DNA of 64,000 nt from Anaerolineales bacterium (GCA_020634615.1 JACKBI010000002.1:248001-312000), one strand, 5' to 3'; shown: positions 37,745 through 47,390, counted from the stretch's first letter. Made by a program: numbers and translations. The notes: a model not told the origin generated them from the sequence alone.

Positions 37745-38791
37745 GTGTCAAGCACTACCAGCAACGGGTCCGGGCGATTCCGCGGATCCACAACCACTTA
37801 TATCCTGATTGGGGTGGCCATCATCATCGTGGTGGCCATCCTGCTTTACTTTGTACCTGTCTCAGTGGCAGGCCAGGTCACCGACGCTGCTTCCGGCGAG
37901 GCGCTGGCCAACGTGCCGGTCGCTTTGTCCAACGGTCAACAGCTCACCAGCGACGCCAGTGGAGCCTTTTCGTTCAAATCGCCCCGCATGCAGCCGGTCA
38001 CGGCCAGCATCGACGAGGGCATTTTCGAGCCCTGGCAGGACACCCCCCAGTTCACCCCCATTCCTCTGCTGAACGGCAAGCTTAGTGCCAGCCTGACACC
38101 GGTGGTGGTCAGCGGATTGGTCTCCGACGCATTGACGGGTACTCCGGTGGCGGGCGTAACAGCCAGCTTTGATGGTCAAGAGACAACGACCGACGCTGAA
38201 GGTCGCTTCCAGCTCAGCCGATTGCCGAGGAGCGGTGCGCAGATCACCTTGAGCGGCGACGGATTCGTTGAGCGGACGATTGCTCTGGATCCAACCAGCG
38301 ACGACGAGGCAAGTCTGCAAATCTATCCCAACGGTCTGCACGGGCAGGTACGGGATGCGGGCAATGGCGATCCGGTGGCCGGCGCAACGGTGACGCTGAA
38401 CGGCGCAACCAGCGCAAGCGCGGCTGACGGATTCTACTATTTCCCAACCGATACCGGACCCGGTGAAATCGCCGTCCAGGCTGCCGGCTATCTGCCGGCC
38501 ACAGTCTCCGCAAGTGATGACAGCGCGATGGCCGGCGAGCAGGCTGTGGATGTCAGCTTGGACCCGACAGTACTGACCGGCAAAATCATCGATGGCAAGA
38601 CCGGCGCCCCCGTTGCTGACGTAAGCTTACAGGCCGGAGGCCAGTCGGCCACCAGTGACCAGGCTGGCGTTTTCCGGCTGGAGCGGCTTACCGGCAGCGA
38701 ACTGGCAATCACTGCCAGCCATCAAACTATGAGCCGCTGGAGTTCAGCGCAGATGGAAGCCACTAATCTGCTGGCCGGCGAACCGCGCTGA
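37745..38791 (+). CDS. N-terminal half of a membrane-anchored carboxypeptidase-regulatory-repeat protein (probably truncated)
   Basis: The frame encodes about 348 residues: a cytoplasmic Ser/Thr-rich stretch, a membrane helix (TYILIGVAIIIVVAILLYFV) and then four or five carboxypeptidase regulatory-like repeats beginning with GQVTDAASGEALANVPV and GLVSDALTGTPVAGVTA. I start at GTG 37745, 9 bases after GAGG; GTG 37718 is the alternative. The last 70 residues (from TGKIIDGKTGAP at 38576) are nearly identical to the start of the gene at 40423, but after 38720 the frame is scrambled by single-base changes and ends early. Joining 37745-38575 in frame to 40456-42465 would give one protein of about 946 residues, so this looks like the front half of a gene split by a duplication or by an assembly error. 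Confidence 0.75.
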   Translation: MSSTTSNGSGRFRGSTTTYILIGVAIIIVVAILLYFVPVSVAGQVTDAASGEALANVPVALSNGQQLTSDASGAFSFKSPRMQPVTASIDEGIFEPWQDTPQFTPIPLLNGKLSASLTPVVVSGLVSDALTGTPVAGVTASFDGQETTTDAEGRFQLSRLPRSGAQITLSGDGFVERTIALDPTSDDEASLQIYPNGLHGQVRDAGNGDPVAGATVTLNGATSASAADGFYYFPTDTGPGEIAVQAAGYLPATVSASDDSAMAGEQAVDVSLDPTVLTGKIIDGKTGAPVADVSLQAGGQSATSDQAGVFRLERLTGSELAITASHQTMSRWSSAQMEATNLLAGEPR

Positions 38792-40452
38792 TGACGATTT
38801 GCCGCCGCATTTTGGCTGGCGCAGTTGTCAGCAGCGACCAACAGCCCGGTGGTGGGTGCAACGATTTACCGCCGGCAATCTGGCCAGCGGTAACCGACGA
38901 TCAGGGCCAATTGTGCTCTGGACCACCGAAGGCGCTGCAAGTCACCGTCGAAGCGATCGGCTACGAAGTCGGCAGAGGCCAGTTCGAGTAGTGCCCCTCG
39001 GCGTCGCACTGGAGCCGAAGGTCTGGTGGTCAAGGTCACCGACAACACGGGCCAGCCTGTCAGCGGCGCGGTGATGAACAGCCACTTTTAACGTGCCGCC
39101 ACGACCGACGCACAGGGTGTACGTGCTGCCATTGCTGGGATGGGCGTCCTACACGGTCACGCTGGCCAAACTTTGCTCAGCCGACCCAAACCTACAGCGG
39201 CAAGCCAGGCCGATCTGAGCATCGTTCCCCAACTTTTGGGTGCCGGCTTTGGCGTGGACGCAACCACCGGCGACGGTGCCAGGGCAATCATCTATGTCTA
39301 CGACAAGACCTCGTGCCAGGGTGAAGCATGCGGCAGCGGCCGGCCTGTGCTGGTGGACGCCAGCGCGGATGGCACGTTCCTCGTCAATATGCCGGCTGAT
39401 CCGCAGGTGATCAAAGCGCCCGGTTACAGCCTGCTGTTCCCGACTCGCTGCAAACCGGCGACTGCGACGCTCCCTACTGCCTGCAAGCAGAGATGCGTTA
39501 ATAGCCGTTCGGCGCGGAACTTACGTAAAATTCGATGATCTCCGGAAATCTGATGCTCTAATCAGCCACAGCGACTGGATCAAGTCGCTGGTCTCGCTAT
39601 TGTAGTGGACCTCAAGACAGGCGCGGATTGACCGTGAAACCGGAATACCCAATTGCACGAGCTGGATAATGAAGCTTCAAATAGAATGTCTGCTCAAGGC
39701 TTGTTGCGTGCTTCTAAGGAACGTGGGTTACGTGATTGGCATTCTTGACATTTAAGATAACGCGCCAGCTGAAGAAGAGCCTGGTGGGCAATTGGGAAAA
39801 TCAAGTCGAATTGAAATCTGGTATGGAATCTGTTCGGCCATTCCCAAGGCCTACGTTAGCGCATTAGGCCGGAGTGCGTGAATACAGAAATAGCCCTGGC
39901 AAAAGAGTTAGCCGCATTGGGAGTTGACGAGATCCCCGGTTTGATTACTTCAGGTTTCACGGTCGCTCCAATCAGAGGATTACATCGCAAAGCAGAAGCT
40001 ACGGACAGTCGAAGAAGCCATAACAACATTCTCTCGCGAGGTCACGAATGCACTCAAGCCACTTACGGAGTATTCCATCAATTGATGTATTCAGAGCATT
40101 CTCTTTAATGGAACTAAGACACTTATATCGGTATTGAAGATATGGTGATAAAGGGGTTGACTATCTCAGTCCTATGATATATCCGCAGGTGTGGGTGGCT
40201 CATGACTTTCCTGAGTGCGGTAACGCCCTCTGTCCCTACACTATTTATTTTGAGGCGTCACTAAAGCACTCAATCTGAGCACACCCTCTTCCGACAAGAG
40301 GCCGACCCCAGTTTGCAAGGTTACCCTACAACTATCATTCTGTACGGACCTGCCACTGGTTACTGACACGACATTCCGGAATACCTACTTCAGCGTCAGG
40401 CGGCAGATGCGGGCGCTGCTGGGTGCTTTTCTTCTGGTCTGGTGGCGCAAAT
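38576..40452 (+). pseudogene. Decayed tandem copy of the repeat/DUF4015 gene segment
   Basis: The block from 38576 to about 39500 is a near-copy of 40456-41400 with many small insertions and deletions. From 39500 to 40450 the similarity to 41400-42370 is still visible but weak and AT-richer, for example IALAKELAALGVDEI against IDLAKELAEIGFDEV and TATCTCAGTCCTATGATATA against TATCTCAGCCCGATGATCTA. The copy ends with a match to the LFWSGG part of the hydrolase domain, then jumps to TGKIIDG, the start of the intact copy. Only short frames remain (such as 39140-39538). It is either a real tandem duplication with one copy decaying, or a mis-joined, low-quality assembly stretch. Confidence 0.8.
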
Positions 40453-42465
40453 ATGACCGGCAAGATCATCGATGGCAAGACCGGCGCCCCCGTCGCTGAC
40501 GTAAGCGTACGGGCCGGAGGCCAGTCGGCCACCAGTGACCAGGCTGGCGTTTTCCGGCTGGAGCGCCTTTCCGGCAGCGAACTGGCAATCACTGCCAGCC
40601 ATCCAAACTATGAGCCGCTGGAGTTCAGCGCAGATGAAGCCACTAATCTGCTGGCCGGCGAACCGCTGGAAGTGACGATTTTGCCGCCGCATTTGGCTGG
40701 CGCAGTTGTCAACGGCGTGACCAACAGCCCGGTGGTGGGTGCAACGGTTACCGCCGGCAATCTGTCAGCAGTAACCGACGATCAGGGCCAATTTATGCTC
40801 TGGACCACCGAAACGCCGCTGCAAGTCACCGTCGAAGCGATCGGCTACGAGTCGGCAGAGAGCCAGTTCAGTGAAGATGCCCCGCTCAGCGTCGCACTGG
40901 AGCCGAAGGGTCTGGTGGTCAAGGTCACCGACAACACGGGCCAGCCTGTCAGCGGCGCCGTGGTAAACAGCCCGCGCAGCGACGCCACGACCGACGCACA
41001 GGGTGTCGCATTGCTGCCATTGCTGGAATCGGGCGATCCCTACACGGTTACGCTGGCCGGCTTTGCTCCGGCCGCCCAAACCTACAGCGGCGAAGCCCAG
41101 GCCGATCTGAGCATCGTTCCCAACACCGTTGCGGGCACAGCCGTGGATGCAACTACCGGCGAGCCGGTGCCAGGAGCGATCATCTATGTCTACGACAAGA
41201 CCTCGTGCCAGGGTGAAGCATGCCGCGGCAGCGAGCCGGCTGTGCTGGTGGACGCCAACGCGGACGGCACGTTCCTCGTCGAAGGCATGCCGGCCGATCC
41301 ACAGGTGATGATCAAAGCACCCGGCTACAGCCTGCTGTTCCCCGACGCACTGCAAGCCGGTGACTGCAACGCTCCCTACTGCCTGCAAGCCGAGCTGCAG
41401 CCGTTCGAAGCGCGCGGCTTCTATGTTCCATTCCACTATCTGTATAACCGCGATCTGATCGAATCCCGGTTGGATTTGATCGAGCAGTCAGATGTACTAA
41501 ACGCCGTTGTGGTGGACATGAAGAGCGACTACGGCGAGATTGCATGGGAACCGAAGAACGCAGTTGCGCAGGAAATCGGGGTCTACCAGGAAGATGTGAT
41601 GAGCGCGCAGGAGTTCCTGGCCGAGGCGCAGAAGCGCGGCATCTACACAATCGCACGTTTTGTGACCTTCAAGGACAACGCACTGGCTGAAGGCAAGCCG
41701 GAATGGGCGCTGTCGAAGAAATCCAATCCGGGCGTGCTGTGGAAGGACGGCGAAGACCTGGCCTGGGTCGATCCATATCGTGACGAGGTCCGTCAATACG
41801 AGATCGATCTGGCCAAGGAGCTGGCCGAAATCGGATTCGACGAAGTGCAATTCGACTACTTCCGTTTCACAGGTCAGCGCGATCACAACCTGCTGACCTA
41901 TTCGGTCGAAAGTACCCCCGAAAATCGGCGCGAGGCCATCAGCAGCTTCTCGCGCGAGTTGATGGCAGCGCTGAAGCCGTATGGCGCATTTACCTCCATC
42001 GACGTGTTCGGGAGCATCATCCTCAACGGCAACGAACCGCTCATCGGCCAGAATTTGGCGGACATGGCGCAGGGTCTGGATTATCTCAGCCCGATGATCT
42101 ACCCGCAGGTCTGGTGGCCGGGCACATTCCCAGGCTGCGAAGAGCCGGTGCAGTGTCCGTACAAGGTGATCTACGACAGCACCGACATCGTACGCGACAT
42201 CGTGCCCATGCCGACGCGCATCCGCCCGTGGCTGCAAGGCTACCCCAACAACTACCGCACCGACGGTCCGGCTGCCGGCTACAACTACGCCGTGCCGGAG
42301 ATGATGATCCAGCGCGAGGCTGCTGACGATGCAGGCGCTGAAGGCTGGCTCTTCTGGTCGGGCGGCGGCAACTTCCCCGACGAAATCTTTGGACCGCTGC
42401 CGTCGCTGGCTGAGCTGGAAGCACAGGTGCGAGCGCGCCAGGGTGGCCGCAGCGGGCCATACTGA
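40423..42465 (+). CDS. Carboxypeptidase-regulatory repeats plus DUF4015 putative glycoside hydrolase
   Basis: A frame of 680 residues. The first 325 residues are carboxypeptidase regulatory-like repeats (TGKIIDGKTGAPVADVSV, LAGAVVNGVTNSPVVGATV, VKVTDNTGQPVSGAVVNSP, AGTAVDATTGEPVPGAII). The rest, from GFYVPFHYLYNRDLIESRLD, is a DUF4015 domain, a TIM-barrel relative of glycoside hydrolases, with AVVVDMKSDYGEI, FDEVQFDYFRFTG, and LDYLSPMIYPQVWW. Asp and Glu in these blocks are candidate catalytic residues. The start is uncertain: GTG 40423 lies in the tail of the decayed copy and no ribosome site precedes it, nor the ATG at 40453. The original protein probably began at 37745. The frame alone lacks an export signal. 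Confidence 0.8.
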   Translation: MLFFWSGGANMTGKIIDGKTGAPVADVSVRAGGQSATSDQAGVFRLERLSGSELAITASHPNYEPLEFSADEATNLLAGEPLEVTILPPHLAGAVVNGVTNSPVVGATVTAGNLSAVTDDQGQFMLWTTETPLQVTVEAIGYESAESQFSEDAPLSVALEPKGLVVKVTDNTGQPVSGAVVNSPRSDATTDAQGVALLPLLESGDPYTVTLAGFAPAAQTYSGEAQADLSIVPNTVAGTAVDATTGEPVPGAIIYVYDKTSCQGEACRGSEPAVLVDANADGTFLVEGMPADPQVMIKAPGYSLLFPDALQAGDCNAPYCLQAELQPFEARGFYVPFHYLYNRDLIESRLDLIEQSDVLNAVVVDMKSDYGEIAWEPKNAVAQEIGVYQEDVMSAQEFLAEAQKRGIYTIARFVTFKDNALAEGKPEWALSKKSNPGVLWKDGEDLAWVDPYRDEVRQYEIDLAKELAEIGFDEVQFDYFRFTGQRDHNLLTYSVESTPENRREAISSFSRELMAALKPYGAFTSIDVFGSIILNGNEPLIGQNLADMAQGLDYLSPMIYPQVWWPGTFPGCEEPVQCPYKVIYDSTDIVRDIVPMPTRIRPWLQGYPNNYRTDGPAAGYNYAVPEMMIQREAADDAGAEGWLFWSGGGNFPDEIFGPLPSLAELEAQVRARQGGRSGPY

Positions 42466-42569
42466 GATGTAGGCTCATCAACTTCCGAAGTCCTGAAGGG
42501 ATGGCTTCGCAAACAGTCTCCCAGATCCAAGTCCGAACTTATTGTCGCAACGAACAGAAGGAGTAACCT

Positions 42570-43907
42570 ATGTCACGCTGGATTCGTGTGTGTTTGACGC
42601 TGGCGATCGCGCTGGCTACGCTGGGCAGTGCACCGGCTGCCTTCGCCCAGGACGGGCCGGAACAGCCATCCATCGACTCGATGACTGTCGATCAAATCGT
42701 CAATTGCGAGCCTGATGGGACGCAGACCAGCGGTGCAGTTTACCGCATCTGCATGCCACCCAATTGGTGGTACAACGGCGACCTGGTGATCTACGCCCAC
42801 GGTTACGTCGCGCCCTACGAACCGGTAGCCATCCCTGAGGACCAGTTGTGCCTGCCGGACAATGGCCCGTGCTTGCCGGACATCATCAACGTCCTGGGCT
42901 ATGGCTTTGCCACGACCAGCTACAGCACCAACGGTCTGGCGGTACAACAAGGCGTCGCAGATGTGGTCGATCTGGTCAACGTGTTTGCGCAGACCCACGG
43001 CCAGCCCAATCACGTCTACCTGGTCGGCGTGTCGGAAGGCGGCCTGGTCACCGCGCTTACTACTGAGCAATACCCCAACATCTTCGATGGCGGTGTGGCT
43101 GCGTGCGGCCCGGTAGGTGACTTCCGCTATCAGGTCAACTACTTCGGCAACTTCCGCGCCGTTTTCGACTACTTCTACCCCGGCCTGATCCCGGGCGACC
43201 CGGTCAACGTACCACCGGCGCTGGTTCCTATCTGGGAAGACTACTACCAGACCGATATCAAGCCGGTGATCTTCGACCCTGCCAATGCCAGCAAGCTGCA
43301 GCAGGTTATGGCGGTTACCAAGGCGCCGGTTGATCCGGGCGACCCAGTAGCATCCACCGAGCATTCGGTCAAAGACGCGCTGTGGTATCAGATCGTCGGG
43401 ACCAATGACGCAACGGCAAAGCTCGGTGGGCAGCCGTTCGACAACCAGCGGGTCTGGTACCGCGGATCGGTCAACGATTGGCAACTCAACCTGATGGTGC
43501 AGCGCATTGCGGCAGATCCGGCTGCGCTGGCGCAGATCAACGCGCATCTCCAGACATCCGGTGTCCTGACTTCGCCGCTGGTGACCATGCACACGACGCT
43601 CGACCAGCAGGTGCCTTACGCGCACGAGGTGTTTTATCGCCTCAAGACGCTCTTCGCCGGCTCTGGCCTGAAGCACATCAACATCCCGATCCAGCGCTAC
43701 GGCCACTGTGAATTCACGACCGCGGAAGCACTGACAGCCCTCGGCGTCATGCTGGCGCTGGCCGGCGACCAGCCAATGAACGAAGCCGCCATTCAGAAGC
43801 TGCTGCCCAACCCGAAGGACCAGGCACTGTTGACGCAGATGCTGGATCAGTATTCCGACCCGGCCAACCAGCCGGATGTGAACACCATCGGCGCGCAGAC
43901 ACCTTGA
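42570..43907 (+). CDS. Secreted alpha/beta-hydrolase-like protein
   Basis: A 445-residue secreted protein with a signal peptide cleaved after SAPAAFA (about residue 26). The fold is an alpha/beta hydrolase: an oxyanion region in VIYAHGYVAPYEP, the nucleophile elbow GVSEGG with Ser155, and a likely His in RYGHCEF near the end. Between them are Cys and Pro-rich loops (CLPDNGPCLPD). Such proteins act as esterases, lipases or peptidases on the cell surface; no substrate can be assigned. AAGGAG lies about 8 bases before the ATG. It is followed by the promoter and riboswitch of the PLP enzyme, whose -35 box overlaps its stop codon. Confidence 0.82.
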   Translation: MSRWIRVCLTLAIALATLGSAPAAFAQDGPEQPSIDSMTVDQIVNCEPDGTQTSGAVYRICMPPNWWYNGDLVIYAHGYVAPYEPVAIPEDQLCLPDNGPCLPDIINVLGYGFATTSYSTNGLAVQQGVADVVDLVNVFAQTHGQPNHVYLVGVSEGGLVTALTTEQYPNIFDGGVAACGPVGDFRYQVNYFGNFRAVFDYFYPGLIPGDPVNVPPALVPIWEDYYQTDIKPVIFDPANASKLQQVMAVTKAPVDPGDPVASTEHSVKDALWYQIVGTNDATAKLGGQPFDNQRVWYRGSVNDWQLNLMVQRIAADPAALAQINAHLQTSGVLTSPLVTMHTTLDQQVPYAHEVFYRLKTLFAGSGLKHINIPIQRYGHCEFTTAEALTALGVMLALAGDQPMNEAAIQKLLPNPKDQALLTQMLDQYSDPANQPDVNTIGAQTP

Positions 43908-43932
43908 CAAGGCCTCGAGCCTGTGGTAAATT
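43904..43932 (+). promoter_or_regulatory. Promoter of the SAM-riboswitch transcript
   Basis: A perfect TTGACA and TAAATT are separated by 17 bases. The -35 box overlaps the stop codon of the secreted hydrolase gene. The transcript would start near 43939, before the riboswitch. Confidence 0.55.
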
Positions 43933-43966
43933 CGCTGGCACAATCGAATAAGTCGACAACGACGCC

Positions 43967-44214
43967 CTTATCCAGAGAGGTGGAGGGACCGGCCCTATGA
44001 AACCTCGGCAACCAGGTCGTCAGTTCAGTGAACAGAAATCAGTAGACAGTAATCAGTAACCGGAAACGGCAAGACTGAGCATACCAACTGATAACTGATT
44101 ACCGATCACTGTGTACTGGCAGAACCCAGGTGCTAACTCCGTCAGCAAACGGCTGGAAGATAAGAGGACCTGGACGATGCTGTTTTTGGACCTCTTCGCT
44201 TCGGTGAAGAGGTC
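43967..44214 (+). ncRNA. SAM-I riboswitch (S box) with terminator platform
   Basis: The conserved core is CTTATC (43967) with AGAGAGGTGGAGGGACCGGC, then CCTATGAAACCTCGGCAACC, GGTGCTAA (44129) and GATAAG (44159-44164) closing P1. The P3 region between CAACC and GGTGC is 115 bases long, far above the usual, because of an insertion with its own inverted arms. Downstream, GACCTCTTCGC and GTGAAGAGGTC (44189-44214) form a terminator followed by TTTGATT. AAGAGG at 44162-44167 in the P1 3' strand can pair with CCTCTT at 44191-44196, so SAM binding releases the terminator. This predicts repression by SAM of the downstream enzyme. Confidence 0.93.
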
Positions 44215-44282
44215 TTTGATTCGGCAGACGGCCCGGCGACACCCTCCGGATATGCGGCTCGCACCATTCCGGAGGTTGTTTT

Positions 44283-45575
44283 ATGTCTACTATATCCACA
44301 GTTGAAGCGACCGCGACTGCCGCGCACACCAACGGCGCCGAACCCGGGTTGCCCGGTGCCAACACCGTTTCCACGCGACCGGGACCGTCGACACTCTCAG
44401 TGCATGGCGGCGAGGCGCGCGACAAAGCGTTTCACAGCATCACCACCCCCATCGTCCAGGCATCGACCTACACCTTCCGCGACACGGCCGCTCTCGTGGA
44501 GTACATGGAAGAGCGCATGTTCTGGGACGAGCCGCAGCGCGACGAGTACGGTCGCTATGGCAATCCAACCGTGCGCGCGGTCGAGGCGCGGCTGGCAGCG
44601 CTGGAGAACGGCGACGATGCGCTGCTGACACCCAGCGGCATGTCGGCCATCACCGGCACGCTGCTGGTGTTCCTCAGCGCCGGCAGCCACCTGGTCTGTA
44701 CCATCGACTGTTATCGCCGCACGCGCGATTTCATCCAGACGATCCTCACCCGCTACGGCGTGGAAGCGACCATCGTGCCGGCGGCTGATCTGCAAGCCAT
44801 CGAGGACGCTATCCAGCCCAACACGCGGCTGATCTTCTCCGAGTCGCCCACCAACCCATTCATGCGCTGTCTCGATCTGGAAGGGCTGGCCGATATCGGA
44901 CGCCGCCACGGCGTGCGGACCGCCATCGACAGCACGTTTGCCACCCCGCTAAACCTGCGCCCGCTGGATTACGGCATCGATCTGGTGATCCACAGCGTCA
45001 CCAAATACCTGGCCGGCCACAACGATGTGATGGCCGGTGCTGTTATCGGCAACGGTGGCCTGACGACCGCGTTGCGCCAGATGCACGGCATTCTGGGCAG
45101 CGTCATCGACCCCCAGACCGCCTATCTGGTCGGCCGCGGCCTCAAAACGCTGGGACTGCGCATCGAGCGCCAGAACAGCAATGGGCTGGCCGTGGCGCAC
45201 TATCTGGAAGCCCACCCGCGCGTGCGGCGCGTCTGGTATCCCGGCCTGACAAGCCATCCTGACCACGCCATCGCGGCTGCGCAACTGCGCGGCTTCGGCG
45301 GCGTCGTCAGCTTCGAGATCGAAGGCGACGGCGAACAGACCGGCCGTTTCATCGACGGCTTGCAGATACCCTACATCGGCCCCAGCCTGGGCGGCGTCGA
45401 AAGCCTTGTCGAGCAGGTGCAGATCGTCAGCTACTACGACGCCGACCCGGAAAAACTGGACGCGCTGGGCGTGTCACCGTCGCTGGTGCGCCTGGCCTGC
45501 GGCGTGGAGGACGCGGCGGATATCATCGCGGATTTGGAGCAGGCGTTGGGTAGAGTGGGAACTGAGGGGAGTTGA
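44283..45575 (+). CDS. Cys/Met-metabolism PLP enzyme (cystathionine gamma-synthase-like)
   Basis: A 430-residue trans-sulfuration enzyme. The PLP-binding Lys is 241 in [16 protein letters not shown], and the family signature includes [20 protein letters not shown] and [20 protein letters not shown]. This group uses homoserine esters plus cysteine or sulfide (cystathionine gamma-synthase or homocysteine synthase). The first 35 residues are not conserved and may be a flexible extension. GGAGG lies 8 bases before the ATG. Control by the upstream SAM-I riboswitch strongly supports a role in methionine synthesis; which of the two reactions is not decidable here. Confidence 0.92.
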   Translation: MSTISTVEATATAAHTNGAEPGLPGANTVSTRPGPSTLSVHGGEARDKAFHSITTPIVQASTYTFRDTAALVEYMEERMFWDEPQRDEYGRYGNPTVRAVEARLAALENGDDALLTPSGMSAITGTLLVFLSAGSHLVCTIDCYRRTRDFIQTILTRYGVEATIVPAADLQAIEDAIQPNTRLIFSESPTNPFMRCLDLEGLADIGRRHGVRTAIDSTFATPLNLRPLDYGIDLVIHSVTKYLAGHNDVMAGAVIGNGGLTTALRQMHGILGSVIDPQTAYLVGRGLKTLGLRIERQNSNGLAVAHYLEAHPRVRRVWYPGLTSHPDHAIAAAQLRGFGGVVSFEIEGDGEQTGRFIDGLQIPYIGPSLGGVESLVEQVQIVSYYDADPEKLDALGVSPSLVRLACGVEDAADIIADLEQALGRVGTEGS

Positions 45576-45703
45576 GGGAAAGAAGGAAAGAAGGGAAACG
45601 AGGGAAATCGGAGGTCAGAGGCCAGGGGCCGGAAGTCAGGAATCAGCAGGTCGATAGGGACATGGCCTATCCCTCTTCACCTTGTCACCCTGTCATCCGC
45701 CAC

Positions 45704-45732
45704 TTGACACCTAACCCAGCCGCGCGTACGAT
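45704..45732 (+). promoter_or_regulatory. Promoter of the E1-like gene, likely leaderless
   Basis: TTGACA and TACGAT are spaced by 17 bases; the -10 box ends 6 bases before the ATG at 45739. There is no Shine-Dalgarno, so the message is probably leaderless. Confidence 0.6.
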
Positions 45733-45738
45733 TCCGCT

Positions 45739-46770
45739 ATGAACGAACAGAACCTTGCGCGCTACGCGCGGCAGATCATCTTCCCCGGGCTGGGCGAGGC
45801 GGGCCAGCGCAAACTGCTGGCGGCGACCGTCGTCGTCATCGGCTGCGGCGCCACCGGCACCGTCCTGGCTAACCATCTGGCGCGGAGCGGCGTTGGCCAT
45901 CTGCGCATCGTCGACCGCGACTTCATCGAGCTGAACAATCTCCAGCGCCAACTCCTGTTCGACGAGCAGGACATCGCCGACCGGCTGCCCAAAGCCGAGG
46001 CCGCCCGCCGCAAGCTGTCCAGGATCAACTCCGACATCGAGGTCGAGGGGATCGTGGCCGACGTCAACCCCGACAACATCGTTTCGCTGATCCGCGACGC
46101 CGATCTGGTGATGGACGGGGCGGACAACTTCGAGACTCGCTTCCTCGTCAACGACGCCTGCGCCAAGCTGGGCATCCCCTGGATCTACAGCGGCGTCATC
46201 AGCAGCTACGGCATGACCATGACGATCCGGCCGGGCGAGACGGCCTGTTTGCGCTGCCTGCTGGGCCAGATGCCCGCCCCCGGCACCACTGCAACCTGCG
46301 ACACAGCCGGCGTGCTGGCGCCCTCGGTCAGCGTCGTTGCCTCCATCGCCGCCGGTGAGGCGATCAAGCTGCTGGCCGGCTTCGGCGAACTGAACGACGG
46401 GCTGATCAACTACGACCTGCTGGACAACAGCCTGGAGCAGTTCGAGGTCATGCGGCGGAACGACTGTGAGACCTGCGGGATAGGCAACTACGAATTCCTC
46501 AACGCCGAAGCCGGCACGCGTACTGCTACGCTGTGCGGCCGCAACGCAGTACAGATCAGCGTCCCCGGTGGACAGCGGCTGGACCTGGAGGCATTGGCAG
46601 CCGGGCTGCACCGATCTGGCATCGACGACGTGGCCGTCAACCCCTACCTTCTCCGTGCCCGAACCGATACCTTCGAGATCACCGTCTTCCCCGACGCCCG
46701 CGCCATCATCAAGGGGACCGAGGACGAAAGCGTAGCCCGTAGCTTGTATGCCAAGTATGTTGGTGCATAG
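45739..46770 (+). CDS. ThiF/MoeB-family E1-like adenylyltransferase
   Basis: A 343-residue enzyme that activates ubiquitin-like sulfur carriers such as ThiS or MoaD by adenylation. It carries the ATP-binding VVVIGCGATGTVLANHL, RDFIELNNLQRQLLF, DGADNFETRFLVND, the zinc Cys pairs CLRCLLG and CETCG, and the Cys in ATCDTAGVLAP. The C-terminal 90 residues (from FLNAEAGT) differ from standard MoeB or ThiF; there is no rhodanese domain. No ThiS or MoaD gene is near. The start at 45739 follows a promoter ending 6 bases upstream, so the mRNA is likely leaderless. Confidence 0.9.
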   Translation: MNEQNLARYARQIIFPGLGEAGQRKLLAATVVVIGCGATGTVLANHLARSGVGHLRIVDRDFIELNNLQRQLLFDEQDIADRLPKAEAARRKLSRINSDIEVEGIVADVNPDNIVSLIRDADLVMDGADNFETRFLVNDACAKLGIPWIYSGVISSYGMTMTIRPGETACLRCLLGQMPAPGTTATCDTAGVLAPSVSVVASIAAGEAIKLLAGFGELNDGLINYDLLDNSLEQFEVMRRNDCETCGIGNYEFLNAEAGTRTATLCGRNAVQISVPGGQRLDLEALAAGLHRSGIDDVAVNPYLLRARTDTFEITVFPDARAIIKGTEDESVARSLYAKYVGA

Positions 46771-46814
46771 AAACTGAGATGCCTGGCAAGGCGTCCCGGC
46801 AAAGGGAGGAATGC

Positions 46815-47390
46815 GTGAAAGAATATTTGCAGATAGTAGGGATTTTGTTTGTGATGCTGGGACCGCCTATCCTCTTCTACTATTTCGCCAATCGCCATCC
46901 ACTGCGTGTCGAAGAGATCGATGACGAGAGATTCGAGAAGTTCTGGCTGTTGCGCCGCTTCACCGATCAGGCGCCGGCTGGCAGCGTTTCAAAGCGTAGA
47001 CTGGATTGGCTTGAGGACAGAGAAAGCACAAGGATATTTCCCGACAAGAACACCATCATATGGGAGACATACTCACGCACTTTCATACTGATCATGCGAG
47101 TCAAGTGGGATCGCACCGGCCAAGTGAAGGTAGAAGGGCGTATCGCGCCTCCTTCACTGACATGGCTTGTGTTTCCGGTGTGGTTTGTTCTCCTCTTGAT
47201 CGCAGGCTCGTACTTCGGGACGGACATGTCATTGTCAGTATCCATCGGAATCGGGTTCTTCTTTTTACTTTTCCTGCTGGTGGTGTTTTCCATCCTTGCC
47301 CTGATAAACCTGGTAGTAGAATGGTTATATATACGCAAGATGCACTACCCCACCATGAAGAATTTCTTATGGCCAGGGCGAAAGAAGTGA
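46815..47390 (+). CDS. Membrane protein of unknown function
   Basis: A 191-residue protein with a membrane helix at the N-terminus (LQIVGILFVMLGPPILFYYF) and two near the C-terminus (WLVFPVWFVLLLIAGSYFG and a stretch rich in Phe and Leu ending LALINLVVEW). The central part is soluble and includes RRFTDQAPAGSVS. I choose GTG 46815 because GGAGG lies 5 bases before it; the earlier in-frame ATG at 46779 overlaps the ribosome site. I do not recognise the family. It has somewhat lower GC than its neighbours, which may hint at transfer. Confidence 0.65.
   Translation: MKEYLQIVGILFVMLGPPILFYYFANRHPLRVEEIDDERFEKFWLLRRFTDQAPAGSVSKRRLDWLEDRESTRIFPDKNTIIWETYSRTFILIMRVKWDRTGQVKVEGRIAPPSLTWLVFPVWFVLLLIAGSYFGTDMSLSVSIGIGFFFLLFLLVVFSILALINLVVEWLYIRKMHYPTMKNFLWPGRKK

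Noticed and set aside
39140..40108. Short frames at 39140-39538 and 39878-40108
   Set aside because: They are fragments of the decayed copy of the DUF4015 gene, not separate genes.
42573..43943. Minus-strand open frame of 456 codons opposite the secreted hydrolase
   Set aside because: The opposite strand has a signal peptide, a nucleophile elbow and a ribosome site; this frame has none.
45576..45690. Purine-rich GGGAAA-like stretch after the PLP enzyme gene
   Set aside because: Simple-sequence bias without a defined unit or fold; a similar pyrimidine-rich tract at 47660-47700 exists, but no function can be argued.
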